Shown one piece after another: positions 8,301 through 16,137 of a stretch of 22,632 nucleotides of DNA; position 1 is the first letter of the stretch, and the number at the start of each line of letters is the position of its first letter. The position numbers and the translations under genes were made by a program. The notes under the pieces are model-generated. The model was not told where the DNA came from. It did no database searches and worked only from the letters and a program-made list of their open reading frames with translations. Source of the stretch: an uncultured Clostridium sp. GTDB lineage: Bacteria > Bacillota > Clostridia > Clostridiales > Clostridiaceae. Location of the stretch: contig NZ_CALEVF010000384.1 of NCBI RefSeq assembly GCF_937920395.1, forward strand, positions 1 to 22,632. Reading direction: 5' to 3'.

Positions 8301-9205
8301 ATGTTTAGCTATAAATTTATCGTTAGAAATTTTTAGAAAAAAGTCTAAAATAGTATCATCTATTTCTTTTTGTTTTTTCTTTTTTCTGCTAATTTCAAGT
8401 TAATCAAGAAACAATTATATTATGTATGCAAATCAATACGCTAGCAGTAGAGAAAATATTTCATCCGAATTAGGATTTACATTGATTTTGAAATGCTTCA
8501 ATACTATAGGAATGAGCTATGGTAATTTTATTATAATAACTTATTTAATATGTTATTTTATTATATTTTTGGGAATCAAATAATATACAGATAATTATCA
8601 TTTAATTTTTGAATTATATTCAATAACATCAATGTTCCCAGATTTTTTACAACTTAGAAACTTTGTTGTAATGTCTATTTTTGTTTTTTCGTTTAGATTT
8701 TTATTATCTCGTAAAAAGGTAAGCATGTTTTATATATAATTTGTATTGCTTTAGCATCAACGGTACATTCAATATTATCTTTTACTTTATATTTGTTATT
8801 TTGTACTTTAGAAATAAAAAGTATATAGTAGATTTTGTTTCAGCTATTTCTTTAATTGTTTCAATATCCTTATTGTTTGAAAGAAGCATATTGACTAGTG
8901 GGTTGGCTGAATTGTCTTTATTCTCTAATGATATTAAAATGGTTTATTATCAGAAGTTAACAACTAATAGCGGATTTTTAGTTAATTAGTTTTTATTGTA
9001 ATTAAATATCTTTATTACGCATTTGCGTATCAAAAACATGAAGATAATGGAAATTAATTTTAATACTTCAAAAGCAAAATATGTTACTATATTATCTTAT
9101 GTAAATATAAGTATGATAATTATTGCTCCATTGCTTTTACAAAATGCAAATTTCTATAGATATTTTAGAAACATTATCATAACAATTGGGTGGTCAAAGT
9201 TTTGA
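8301..9205 (+). pseudogene. EpsG-like polysaccharide polymerase pseudogene
   Basis: Joining frames gives a recognisable EpsG-family (Wzy-like) membrane protein. MYANQYASSRENISSELGFT and LILKCFNTIGMSYGNFI come from the N-terminal part. YTDNYHLIF, then LQLRNFVVMSIFVFSFRFLL, and CIALASTVHS come from the middle. FRNKKYIVDFVSAISLIVSI and NANFYRYFRNI come from the C-terminal part. It is broken by an in-frame TAA near 8401, another at 8581, further stops near 8738 and 8752 with a frameshift between, and another shift near 8989. It once polymerised or exported the repeat unit of this EPS and is now clearly non-functional, so the polymerase role must be filled elsewhere or the polymer is no longer made. 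Confidence 0.8.
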
Positions 9206-9324
9206 AGTATTATATGATTTAAAAGGTGTCGATACAACAAAATAATAACAAATGTATTATAGTAAAAAAATAAGGAATATAGAAATACAAGATTGAGTTT
9301 AAGATATATTAAACATTGGTATCT

Positions 9325-9362
9325 GACAAAAGTGATGTAAAATCACTTTTGTCATTTTTTTT
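9325..9362 (+). terminator. Rho-independent terminator ending the first EPS operon
   Basis: A perfect 12-bp stem, GACAAAAGTGAT (9325-9336) with ATCACTTTTGTC (9342-9353), has a 5-nt loop and is followed by A and a run of T. It cleanly separates the decayed first EPS unit from the second leader. Confidence 0.92.
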
Positions 9363-9377
9363 GTTTCTTATTTAACA

Positions 9378-9521
9378 TGTGACTGAGTAGTGATTGAACT
9401 TAGTTCATTTTATGATTAGTCAAGGACTTAGTTGAGGATAAGTAAGGATTAATATGTGACCATCTCATGGTAATATTTGTTTATAGTCATTGTTTAAGTA
9501 TGAAACTAAGGGGAATTAATT
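9378..9521 (+). repeat. Conserved leader repeat, copy R2, upstream of small protein 1
   Basis: Closest relative of R1 (3384-3541), with collinear blocks from TGTGACTGAG to the ribosome binding site. It retains an intact AAGGGGAA binding site and the ATG of the small gene, so this copy (with R3) represents the ancestral arrangement leader plus small protein. Upstream of the palindrome, AGGATAAG and AGGATTAA repeat at 11-nt spacing, the kind of direct repeat that SARP-type activators use (inference). Confidence 0.82.
9458..9487 (+). promoter_or_regulatory. Candidate activator-dependent promoter of the second EPS unit
   Basis: The palindrome GACCATCTCATGGTAA (9458-9473) has perfect ACCAT/ATGGT arms. 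It is followed after 8 nt by TATAGT (9482-9487), giving a predicted transcript start near 9494 and a leader of about 28 nt before the ATG at 9522. Confidence 0.62.
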
Positions 9522-9842
9522 ATGGAGATAAGTGAAAATAAATCAGAAGATTTTACCTTGAATATGGGAACATCCACATCTTTTTTAGTAAAGATACAAT
9601 ACATGCAAAATACAAGTTGGCAAGGAACAATAAAATGGTTAGATGGAAAACAAACAAGACATTTTCGTAGTTGTCTTGAAATGATGATGTTAATTGAGGA
9701 TGCATTAACAAGTGAAAAGGACAAAAGTAATGAAATTGAGTTTAATTCATGGAAGGATAATGACGAGGATACATCTTTAAGAGACCTAGAGGTTGAAAGA
9801 AGAAAAATTTATAGAGAGTATGTTTGTAAGAATAAAAAATAA
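9522..9842 (+). CDS. Small conserved protein 1, paired with the BTAD/EPS regulon
   Basis: A 106-residue acidic, soluble-looking protein with no signal peptide or membrane segment. It is a clear paralogue of the protein at 13862-14119: both have an E(D/E)FTLN start, a G(T/E)IK strand and the block HFRS followed by LIEM/LEMM and a leucine/methionine-rich helix. SWQGTIKWLDGKQTRHFRS reads like two beta strands and a helix start. I know no function for it. The intact AAGGGGAA at 9509-9516 sets the start. Copy 1 precedes the initiating sugar transferase and copy 2 precedes a BTAD regulator, both behind the same leader. A role as regulatory partner of the BTAD proteins is a reasonable guess only. 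Confidence 0.75.
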   Translation: MEISENKSEDFTLNMGTSTSFLVKIQYMQNTSWQGTIKWLDGKQTRHFRSCLEMMMLIEDALTSEKDKSNEIEFNSWKDNDEDTSLRDLEVERRKIYREYVCKNKK

Positions 9843-9893
9843 AAGAATGTAAATAGTTAAGAGCCGTTTATGAAAAGAAGAAAGGAGAGCCAT

Positions 9894-10556
9894 ATGGCAG
9901 ACTTACCGACTAATGTTACTTATAATACAGAAAATACAAAGTTGAAAAATAGATATTATTATTTTATTGTAAAGAGATTTATAGATATAGTGGGGGCTTT
10001 AGTTGGAATTATATTATTACTACCAATTATGCTTGGTACAGCGATTGCTATAAAGTTCAATTCTAAAGGAACTACTGTTTTCGCTCAAGATAGAGTTGGA
10101 ATTAATGGAGATATATTTAGAATGTATAAGTTTAGATCCATGATTAGTAATGCCTAAGAGTTTAAAAAAGAGCTAATGAGTAAAAATGAAATGTCTGGAC
10201 CTATGTTTAAAATTAAAAGGGATCCAAGGGTTACAAGTGTGGGTAGGATTATAAGAAAAACTAGTATTGATGAATTACCACAGTTATTTAATGTACTTGA
10301 GGGAAATATGTCATTAGTTGGTCCTAGACCTAATTTGCCTAAAGAAGTGTGCTGCTTTAACTCTTATCATAAACAAAAATTACTGGCTAAACCGGGGTTA
10401 ACATGTTATTGGCAGGTAATGGGTAGAAATAATATTGGTTTTGAAGAGTGGATGGAGCTTGACATAAAATATATTAAGGAAAGAAATACGTGGATTGATA
10501 TAAAGCTTATTATAAAAACGGTATTTGTATTACTTGGTGATAAAAACGCTGCTTAG
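9894..10556 (+). pseudogene. Undecaprenyl-phosphate sugar-1-phosphate transferase, interrupted by one in-frame TAA
   Basis: A short monotopic phosphoglycosyl transferase that normally starts the EPS repeat unit on undecaprenyl phosphate at the inner membrane face. The membrane hairpin is RFIDIVGALVGIILLLPIML (about 22-41). Conserved blocks are FAQDRVG, MYKFRSM, the acidic catalytic pair in TSIDELPQL, LVGPRPNLP and KPGLTCYWQV. A TAA at 10155-10157, in the usual place of a Gln or Glu codon (SNA-stop-EFKKEL), splits it while the frame stays open on both sides. One base change explains it. AAAGGAG at 9881-9887 supports the ATG at 9894. An internal ATG at 10176 has only a poor binding site and would omit the membrane part. 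It may be a true inactivation or a sequencing error. Confidence 0.88.
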
Positions 10557-10587
10557 ACGATAATTTCAATAAATGAAGGGGTGCATC

Positions 10588-11988
10588 ATGGAAGAGGAAA
10601 ATCACATGAAAATTAAAGATTTTTTAATCATAATTAGAAAACGAATAAAATTAATAATGTTAATAACAGCTTTTGCAACTATTGTAACTGGAATATTAAG
10701 TTTTTATGTGCTTAAACCCGTATACGAAGCTCAATGTACAGTCATTGTTGGAAAAGATAGTACAGAAAAGATTACAGAGAGTGAAGTAACGATGTACCAA
10801 GATTTGATTAAGACATACAGTCAAATTGCAAAATCTAGGCTAGTAGCCGAAAATGCTCTTGGGAGACTTAATCTTGGTGTTACTTGGAAAGAATTTATGT
10901 CTAATGAAGATATTACGTCTGAAACAGGTACACAAATAGTAGATACATCTTATAAAAATGGAAATGCAGAAGTAGCTGCGCAAGGAGCAAATGCTTTATC
11001 ACAAGCATTTATAGAAGAATCTCAAAAGCTTCTATCCTCAGGGAGTGTAAAAATAATGGATAAGGCTTTAGATCCTGAAGTACCAATAAAACCAAACAAA
11101 AAGTTGAATATTGCAAAAGCATTTATCCTAGGTTTAATATTTTCATTGTCGCTAGCTTTTTTTATAGATCATTTGGATAATACAATTAAAAGTGAAGAGG
11201 ATGTAGAACGACAATTAGGGTTACCTACCATGGGGTTAATTCCAAAACAAAAAAATATGATGAATCTTATTGTAGAGAAACAGCCTAAATCGCAAGTTGC
11301 TGAAGCTTTTAAAAGCATGAGAACCAATTTGTTATTTTCTCTGGAGAACAGAGGAATAAATACTTTAATGGTTTCTAGCTCAAGCCCTAATGAGGGTAAA
11401 ACTTCAGTTTCAACTAATATTGCTTTTGCTATAGCAAAAACAGGGAAGAGGGTTTTACTTGTTGATTGTGATCTTAGAAAACCTAGTGTCCATAGATACT
11501 TTAATATTAGTAACAGTGAAGGTTTAGCTGATGTGATTTTGAAGGAAAGAAAAGTTGAGGAAATTATAGCAAAGATTAACGATAAATTAAATGTGTTAAC
11601 TGCTGGAACACTTAATTATAATTCGTCGGAGTTATTAGCATCTCAGAAGATGAAAACATTTATTAAGGATATGGAAAAAGAATATGATTATGTAATACTT
11701 GATACCCCTCCAATAGTTGCATTTGCAGATGCCATTATCTTAGTTACTGACAAAGTTGGAGTTGTATTAGTAATAAACTGTGAACAAACAAAAATAGAAA
11801 TTTGTAAAAAATCAAAACAATTATTAGCAAATGTTAACGCTGCATTAATTGGAGTCGTATTAAATAAAGTTGATAAAAGAGCGTTTGTAGGTTATGGATA
11901 TGACTACTATTCCAATGGTAAAGGTAAGAAAAGTGGAGTGAAAACTAAAAGGGAGCTTAAAGAATCTAATAAAAGTGAAAATGTGTAA
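10588..11988 (+). CDS. Fused Wzz-type chain-length regulator and BY-kinase (CpsC-CpsD fusion)
   Basis: Controls polymer length and EPS export through autophosphorylation on tyrosine. Counting from the ATG at 10588 (466 aa), the Wzz domain has membrane segments at about 21-42 and 174-193, with the proline-rich DPEVPIKPNKK motif before the second. The cytoplasmic kinase has Walker A in SSSPNEGKTS (264-273), Walker A' in LLVDCDLRKP (290-299) and Walker B in VILDTPP (369-375). The C-terminal tyrosine cluster YGYDYY lies at 436-441. Many Firmicutes encode the two halves separately; here they are one chain, as in proteobacterial Wzc. AAGGGGTG at 10575-10582 favours 10588 over the ATG at 10573. No partner phosphatase is visible nearby. 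Confidence 0.93.
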   Translation: MEEENHMKIKDFLIIIRKRIKLIMLITAFATIVTGILSFYVLKPVYEAQCTVIVGKDSTEKITESEVTMYQDLIKTYSQIAKSRLVAENALGRLNLGVTWKEFMSNEDITSETGTQIVDTSYKNGNAEVAAQGANALSQAFIEESQKLLSSGSVKIMDKALDPEVPIKPNKKLNIAKAFILGLIFSLSLAFFIDHLDNTIKSEEDVERQLGLPTMGLIPKQKNMMNLIVEKQPKSQVAEAFKSMRTNLLFSLENRGINTLMVSSSSPNEGKTSVSTNIAFAIAKTGKRVLLVDCDLRKPSVHRYFNISNSEGLADVILKERKVEEIIAKINDKLNVLTAGTLNYNSSELLASQKMKTFIKDMEKEYDYVILDTPPIVAFADAIILVTDKVGVVLVINCEQTKIEICKKSKQLLANVNAALIGVVLNKVDKRAFVGYGYDYYSNGKGKKSGVKTKRELKESNKSENV

Positions 11989-12295
11989 GTGAAATAAATA
12001 TTAGGGTGAAGTTTAACGTATATTCTAACAGATATATTAAAATATTTTAATTTAGTTTATAGGAATATAGCAATGAGATAAATATGCAAATAACATGAAT
12101 ATTATAAAACTGATTATATATAAATTTATAATAATGTTAAATATTAGGATGCTTTTTATAGAAATGACTACCATATAAAAGCAAAATAGTATATAATTGT
12201 AGAATAAACTAATAATTAATAAAACAAATTTCTTGGAAGCAATGAAACATATTCTTAATTGGTCACTTTGAATATGATGAGCTAATAGTGAATCC
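11989..12295. other. AT-rich intergenic stretch without a supported gene
   Basis: Between the kinase stop and the terminator there is no open frame with protein-like composition on the plus strand. A minus-strand frame here begins with GTG, has no ribosome binding site and encodes only low-complexity hydrophobic sequence. No leader-type repeat was found. Confidence 0.5.
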
Positions 12296-12337
12296 ACTCC
12301 TTTTCATAGAAAAATCTATGAAAATGGAGTTTTTTTA
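12296..12337 (+). terminator. Rho-independent terminator of the second EPS unit
   Basis: The arms ACTCC-TTTTCATAGA (12296-12310) and TCTATGAAAATGGAGT (12315-12330) pair over 15 bp with one bulged A and a 4-nt loop. Seven T residues follow. It separates the kinase gene from BTAD regulator 1. Confidence 0.9.
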
Positions 12338-12409
12338 TGCCCTTATAAAAAACAGTTTTATTTGAGTGTGGTTTAAAGTAGTTAGATAGTTTAAAGGGGG
12401 AGATTAAAT

Positions 12410-13675
12410 TTGTTAGATAGTAGCTTAAGAATTATTGAAAGTGGCGATAAAGATTGTCTAAAGGTATATACATTGGGCTCACTTAAAGTTAAATCAGGTG
12501 GGAAGGTAATTTCAAATGACTGCAAGCGGTCCCAACAACTTTGGAATTTATTTAAATATATTTTTACATATAGAAATAAAAGGATTATACAAGAAAATTT
12601 TTTCGATGTCCTGTGGAATGATAATGAATGTGATAACCCTGGAAAAGCGTTACAAAATCTTATTTATAGACTTAGAATGCTTCTAGATTATAAAGAAGAG
12701 AATAAAGAGGGTCAGTCAATTATTAATTATTCGCAAGGTTGTTATAGCTGGAATAAGGAATGTAATTATTGGACAGATGTTGATGAGTTTGAGAACTTGT
12801 ATAACAATGGTAAAACCTCTGAGAATAATAAGGATTTTGATAATGCTATTGAAATTTATCAGAGAGGGTTAAGCTTATACAAAGGTGATTATCTTTCTGA
12901 TGACCCATATAATGAGTGGGTAACTCCACTTAGAAACTATTATCATCGTATATATATTGATATAATATGTAGACTTACAAAATTACTAAGGGACGATGGC
13001 AGGATAAAGGATGTTTTAAAGGTTTGTGAAGAGGCATTAATGATACAACAGTTTGAAGAAAAGCTGTATGTAATTTATATTGAAGCACTTATTGAAACTG
13101 GCAATATGAAGCAGGCACAGAATGAATATAAATCTATAACATCCAGGTTATACAATGATATGGGAGTAAAACCTTCAACTGCTTTACGTAACTTATACCA
13201 TCGAATTAAATGTAATGATGATAATAAGGCTGATAATAAGATAGATAAGAAGCTTATGAATTTGGATGATATACGAGAAGTAATGGTGGACAGGGATGAC
13301 TGTGATGGTGCTTTCTTTTGTGATCCAGATATATTTAGCTCAATTTACAAATTAGATTGTCGCAAGGCAGCAAGGGGTGGACAAGTTGATTATATGGGTA
13401 TGATCACCATATCAGTGGCAAAAAACAAAACCAATAATAGTAACGTACTCAAAAAAGTAATGAGGGCATTATTAGATATGTTAATACAAGATCTTCGCGA
13501 GGGAGATGTTGTATCAGAATGGAGTGGAACTCAGGTAATTGTTTTGTTATCAGAAGTAACACTTGAACAAGCGGATGGAGTATTAACTCGTATTTTAAAT
13601 AAACATGAAGTGTTGGCAACATCAAATAATATAATTGTAGAAAAATTATTAAAACCAATTAGTTCAATAGAGTAA
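12410..13675 (+). CDS. BTAD (SARP/AfsR-like) transcriptional regulator 1 with degenerate GGDEF-like C-terminus
   Basis: The 421-residue regulator has three parts. An OmpR-type winged helix (about 17-112) starts KVYTLGSLKV, with KRSQQLWNLFKYI and FFDVLWNDNECDNP and the recognition-helix region ALQNLIYRLRMLLDY. A bacterial transcriptional activator (BTAD) TPR-like domain (about 118-268) starts DVDEFENLY and contains YYHRIYIDIICRL and GNMKQAQNEY. The C-terminal part (about 300-410) contains DGAFFCDPDIF and LREGDVVSEWSGTQVIVLL; it resembles a GGDEF-like fold without a catalytic GGDEF motif. It begins with TTG, supported by AAAGGGGG at 12393-12400. It is the intact paralogue of the regulator at 14135 and is placed between the EPS unit and a leader copy, so it is the best candidate activator of this locus (inference). 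Confidence 0.88.
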   Translation: MLDSSLRIIESGDKDCLKVYTLGSLKVKSGGKVISNDCKRSQQLWNLFKYIFTYRNKRIIQENFFDVLWNDNECDNPGKALQNLIYRLRMLLDYKEENKEGQSIINYSQGCYSWNKECNYWTDVDEFENLYNNGKTSENNKDFDNAIEIYQRGLSLYKGDYLSDDPYNEWVTPLRNYYHRIYIDIICRLTKLLRDDGRIKDVLKVCEEALMIQQFEEKLYVIYIEALIETGNMKQAQNEYKSITSRLYNDMGVKPSTALRNLYHRIKCNDDNKADNKIDKKLMNLDDIREVMVDRDDCDGAFFCDPDIFSSIYKLDCRKAARGGQVDYMGMITISVAKNKTNNSNVLKKVMRALLDMLIQDLREGDVVSEWSGTQVIVLLSEVTLEQADGVLTRILNKHEVLATSNNIIVEKLLKPISSIE

Positions 13676-13773
13676 TTAAATTTTTGAATATAAAATATTA
13701 TAGATAGCTGATAGAGGAGACGTAATGTCACTTTTATCAACTTTTACATTTTCTGTATTATTTGCGACTGAAC

Positions 13774-13861
13774 TGTGACTGAGATAAGGAAGAGTTATGA
13801 CCATATAATGGCAAAATTTACTTATAATGATTATTAAGTATGACACTAAGGGGAATTGATT
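13774..13861 (+). repeat. Conserved leader repeat, copy R3 (shortened), upstream of small protein 2, BTAD2 and cas
   Basis: Shares TGTGACTGAGA, GATAAGGA, TTATGACCA, the palindrome, the -10 box, TTATTAAGTATGA and CTAAGGGGAATTGATTATG with R1 and R2, but lacks about 50 bp of the central part. It retains the ribosome binding site and start of the small gene. Confidence 0.78.
13799..13828 (+). promoter_or_regulatory. Candidate promoter driving small protein 2, BTAD2 and probably the cas operon
   Basis: The palindrome GACCATATAATGGCAA (13799-13814) lies 8 nt before a consensus TATAAT (13823-13828), the same spacing as in the two EPS leaders. No terminator was seen between here and 20470, so read-through into cas6-cas5 is plausible. 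Confidence 0.62.
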
Positions 13862-14119
13862 ATGAAGATGAATGATAATGAATCAGAAGAGTTTACCTTA
13901 AATATCATAATGAACAATGATAGCAGCATACATGGTGAAATTAAGCACTGTAAGTCTGATCAGAGAACCCATTTTAGAAGCTTAATTGAAATGATTTTAT
14001 TAATGAATGAAAAGGTGAATGAATTACCAATATCCCAGCCTAGTAACGAATTTCGTTCATGGGTGAAAGAGGTAATTCCAATATATTTAAAGGGTGGCAA
14101 ACAGTATATGAATAAATGA
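13862..14119 (+). CDS. Small conserved protein 2, paralogue of the protein at 9522
   Basis: An 85-residue soluble protein that keeps the family core: EEFTLN near the N-terminus, HGEIKHCKSD as the strand region and THFRSLIEMILLMNE as the helix. The C-terminal part differs from copy 1 and is shorter. AAGGGG at 13848-13853 with 8-nt spacing favours this ATG over the in-frame TTG at 13856. It lies 15 nt before the second BTAD regulator and behind leader R3. Its function is unknown. The constant link with the leader and the regulator suggests a shared regulatory circuit. Confidence 0.75.
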   Translation: MKMNDNESEEFTLNIIMNNDSSIHGEIKHCKSDQRTHFRSLIEMILLMNEKVNELPISQPSNEFRSWVKEVIPIYLKGGKQYMNK

Positions 14120-14134
14120 TGGGGAGGGATTTTT

Positions 14135-15403
14135 TTGTTAGCAAATAATTTAAATCTTACATGCAAAACGGAAAAAAAGTGTTTGAAAGTATATACACTA
14201 GGTTGCTTCGAAGTAGTATTGGATGGAAAGGTTCTTTCAAATGATTGCAAGCGGTCTCAACAAGTGTGGAATTTATTTAAATACACGCTTACATATAGAA
14301 ATAAAAGAATTGTACAAGAAAACTTTTTCGATGTTTTATGGAAGGATAAAGAATGTGATAATCCAGTAAAAGCTTTGCAAAATCTTGTTTACAGACTTAG
14401 AATGCTTCTAGATTATAAAGGCGTAAATAAAGATGGAGAGTCAGTTATAAATTATTCGCAAGGGTGTTATAGCTGGAATAAGGAATCATATTATTGGACG
14501 GATATTGATGAGTTTGAAGATCTTTATGAAAAAGCTAAAGTATACGAGGAAAATGATGATTTTCTTAAGGCAATTGATCTTTTAAAACAGGCATTAATGT
14601 TATATAAAGGTGATTATCTTTGTGAAGACTCCTACAATGAGTGGGTTATGCCTATTAGAAACTATTATCATCGTATTTATATGGATGTAATAGCTAATTT
14701 AATAAAACTATTAAAACAATATAAAAGGAATAAGGATATTCTCAAGGTATGTGAAGAGGCATTAATAATTCAACCATTTGAAGAAAAAATCCATTTACCT
14801 TATATTGAAGCACTTATTGAAGAGGGTAATATGGTCCAAGCACAAAAACAATATGAATACGTAACATCTATGCTCTACGAGGAGATGGGAGTAAAACCAT
14901 CATCTGACCTAAGAAAGCTATACCGAAAAATTAAATGTAATGATAAAAAGGTATTAGTGGATTTAAGTTCTTTTCAAAAAATAATGGTAGACAGTCGTGA
15001 ATCGGATGGTGCTTACTTTTGTGAGCCAGATACATTTGTTTCTGTTTATAAATTAGAATGTCATAGAGCAGTAAGGACTAAACAAATTATATTTATGGGG
15101 TTATTTACAATAAATAGAGTGAAAAACAGGGGACAAGATAATAAAGTAATGAGAAATGGAATAGGGTCACTTCTTAATGTATTAATACAAGATCTACGTG
15201 AAGGTGATGTTGTGACGGAGTAGAGCGAGACACAAGTGCTTGTCCTACTTTCAGGAACAACAAGTGAACAAGCAAATATGATACTCAATCGAATTATAAA
15301 AAAGTATGATGAAAATTATACTTCTAAGAAGATAACAGTAAAAGCATTGCTTAAATCAATAGATTGTGGTGGTAGAGAAAATAATGATTTAATAGTATGT
15401 TAA
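14135..15403 (+). pseudogene. BTAD (SARP/AfsR-like) regulator 2 with a premature amber stop
   Basis: Strongly similar to regulator 1 along its whole length: winged helix from KVYTLGCFEV, recognition region ALQNLVYRLRMLLDY, and BTAD domain from DIDEFEDLY through YYHRIYMDVIANL. The GGDEF-like tail has DGAYFCEPDTF and LREGDVV. A TAG at 15221-15223 replaces the Trp codon of the paralogue (E-W-S-G-T-Q in regulator 1, E-stop-S-E-T-Q here). The frame then continues to 15403 with matching sequence (TQVLVLLSGTTSEQA). The product ends at 362 residues instead of about 422, removing the end of the C-terminal domain but leaving DNA-binding and BTAD parts whole. It could still act, perhaps with altered control. 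The TTG start follows GGGGAGGG at 14121-14128. cas6 starts 30 nt after the original stop. Confidence 0.85.
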
Positions 15404-15432
15404 ATATAGTAAATAGAGGAGTAGTTTTAAAA

Positions 15433-16119
15433 ATGAAGGTATGGCAATTGTTATTAAAAGTTTATCTTAAAAAAGATATTCCAATGGAGGAATGTCAAAT
15501 AGAAATAAGTAAAATTATAGATAGCTGTCTAACCAAAGACATAGACTTTCTAAATTTTCATAATAATAATCAATATAAAAATTACACCTTCTCCTCCTTT
15601 TATCCAATTGAAAAGGGCAAAATATATTTAGCTGGGAATATATATACCATTACAATAAGAACAGTTGAGGGAAAATTAGTACATCATTTTCAGGAATTTT
15701 TAGAAGATGAGAATAATAATACCTTGAAAGCAATAACTATGGAAACAAAAATTATTCCTAAAAGATATATTGAGAGAATATATTCTATTACATCAGTTGT
15801 GACAAAATTTGAAGGTGGATATTGGCGGACAAATGAAAGTTTAGAAATATTTGAAAAGAGATTAAAAGAAAATTTAATAAAGAAATATAATAACTATATA
15901 AAACATACTATTAATGAAGAGTTTGATTTATTTACATACATAAGGTTTGATAATAAAACACTAATAGCTACAAAATATAAAGATATAAGGATGCTTGGAG
16001 ATAAAATAACATTAAACATTGCCGATAATAATTTAGCACAGGACTTAGCATATTTTTCGCTTGGGACAGGTCTGCTTGAGATGAATGCCCGTGGTTATGG
16101 GTATGTAAACTGCAAATAG
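15433..16119 (+). CDS. cas6: Cas6, CRISPR pre-crRNA endoribonuclease (type I-B)
   Basis: A 228-residue RAMP-fold protein expected to cut the CRISPR transcript within repeats and keep the 3' handle. The N-terminus KVWQLLLKVYLKKDIPMEEC is a typical first ferredoxin strand and helix for the clostridial Cas6 group. The C-terminal glycine-rich loop is GTGLLEMNARGYGYV, close to the RAMP G-x-G...G-x-G signature. I could not assign the catalytic histidine with certainty. The ATG at 15433 behind AGAGGAG (15415-15421) fits the family start better than the in-frame ATG at 15397. It is the first gene of the cas operon, with no separate promoter visible, directly behind the BTAD2 gene. Confidence 0.88.
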   Translation: MKVWQLLLKVYLKKDIPMEECQIEISKIIDSCLTKDIDFLNFHNNNQYKNYTFSSFYPIEKGKIYLAGNIYTITIRTVEGKLVHHFQEFLEDENNNTLKAITMETKIIPKRYIERIYSITSVVTKFEGGYWRTNESLEIFEKRLKENLIKKYNNYIKHTINEEFDLFTYIRFDNKTLIATKYKDIRMLGDKITLNIADNNLAQDLAYFSLGTGLLEMNARGYGYVNCK

Positions 16120-16137
16120 TTATAGGGAGGGTTCCTA

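Noticed and set aside
12052..12297. Minus-strand frame of 81 codons
   Set aside because: It begins with GTG, has no ribosome binding site and consists of low-complexity Ile/Phe/Tyr residues expected by chance in AT-rich DNA. It also runs out of the terminator stem.
13449..13740. Two overlapping minus-strand frames at the end of BTAD regulator 1
   Set aside because: Both are antisense shadows with leucine/isoleucine-rich composition and no translation signals.
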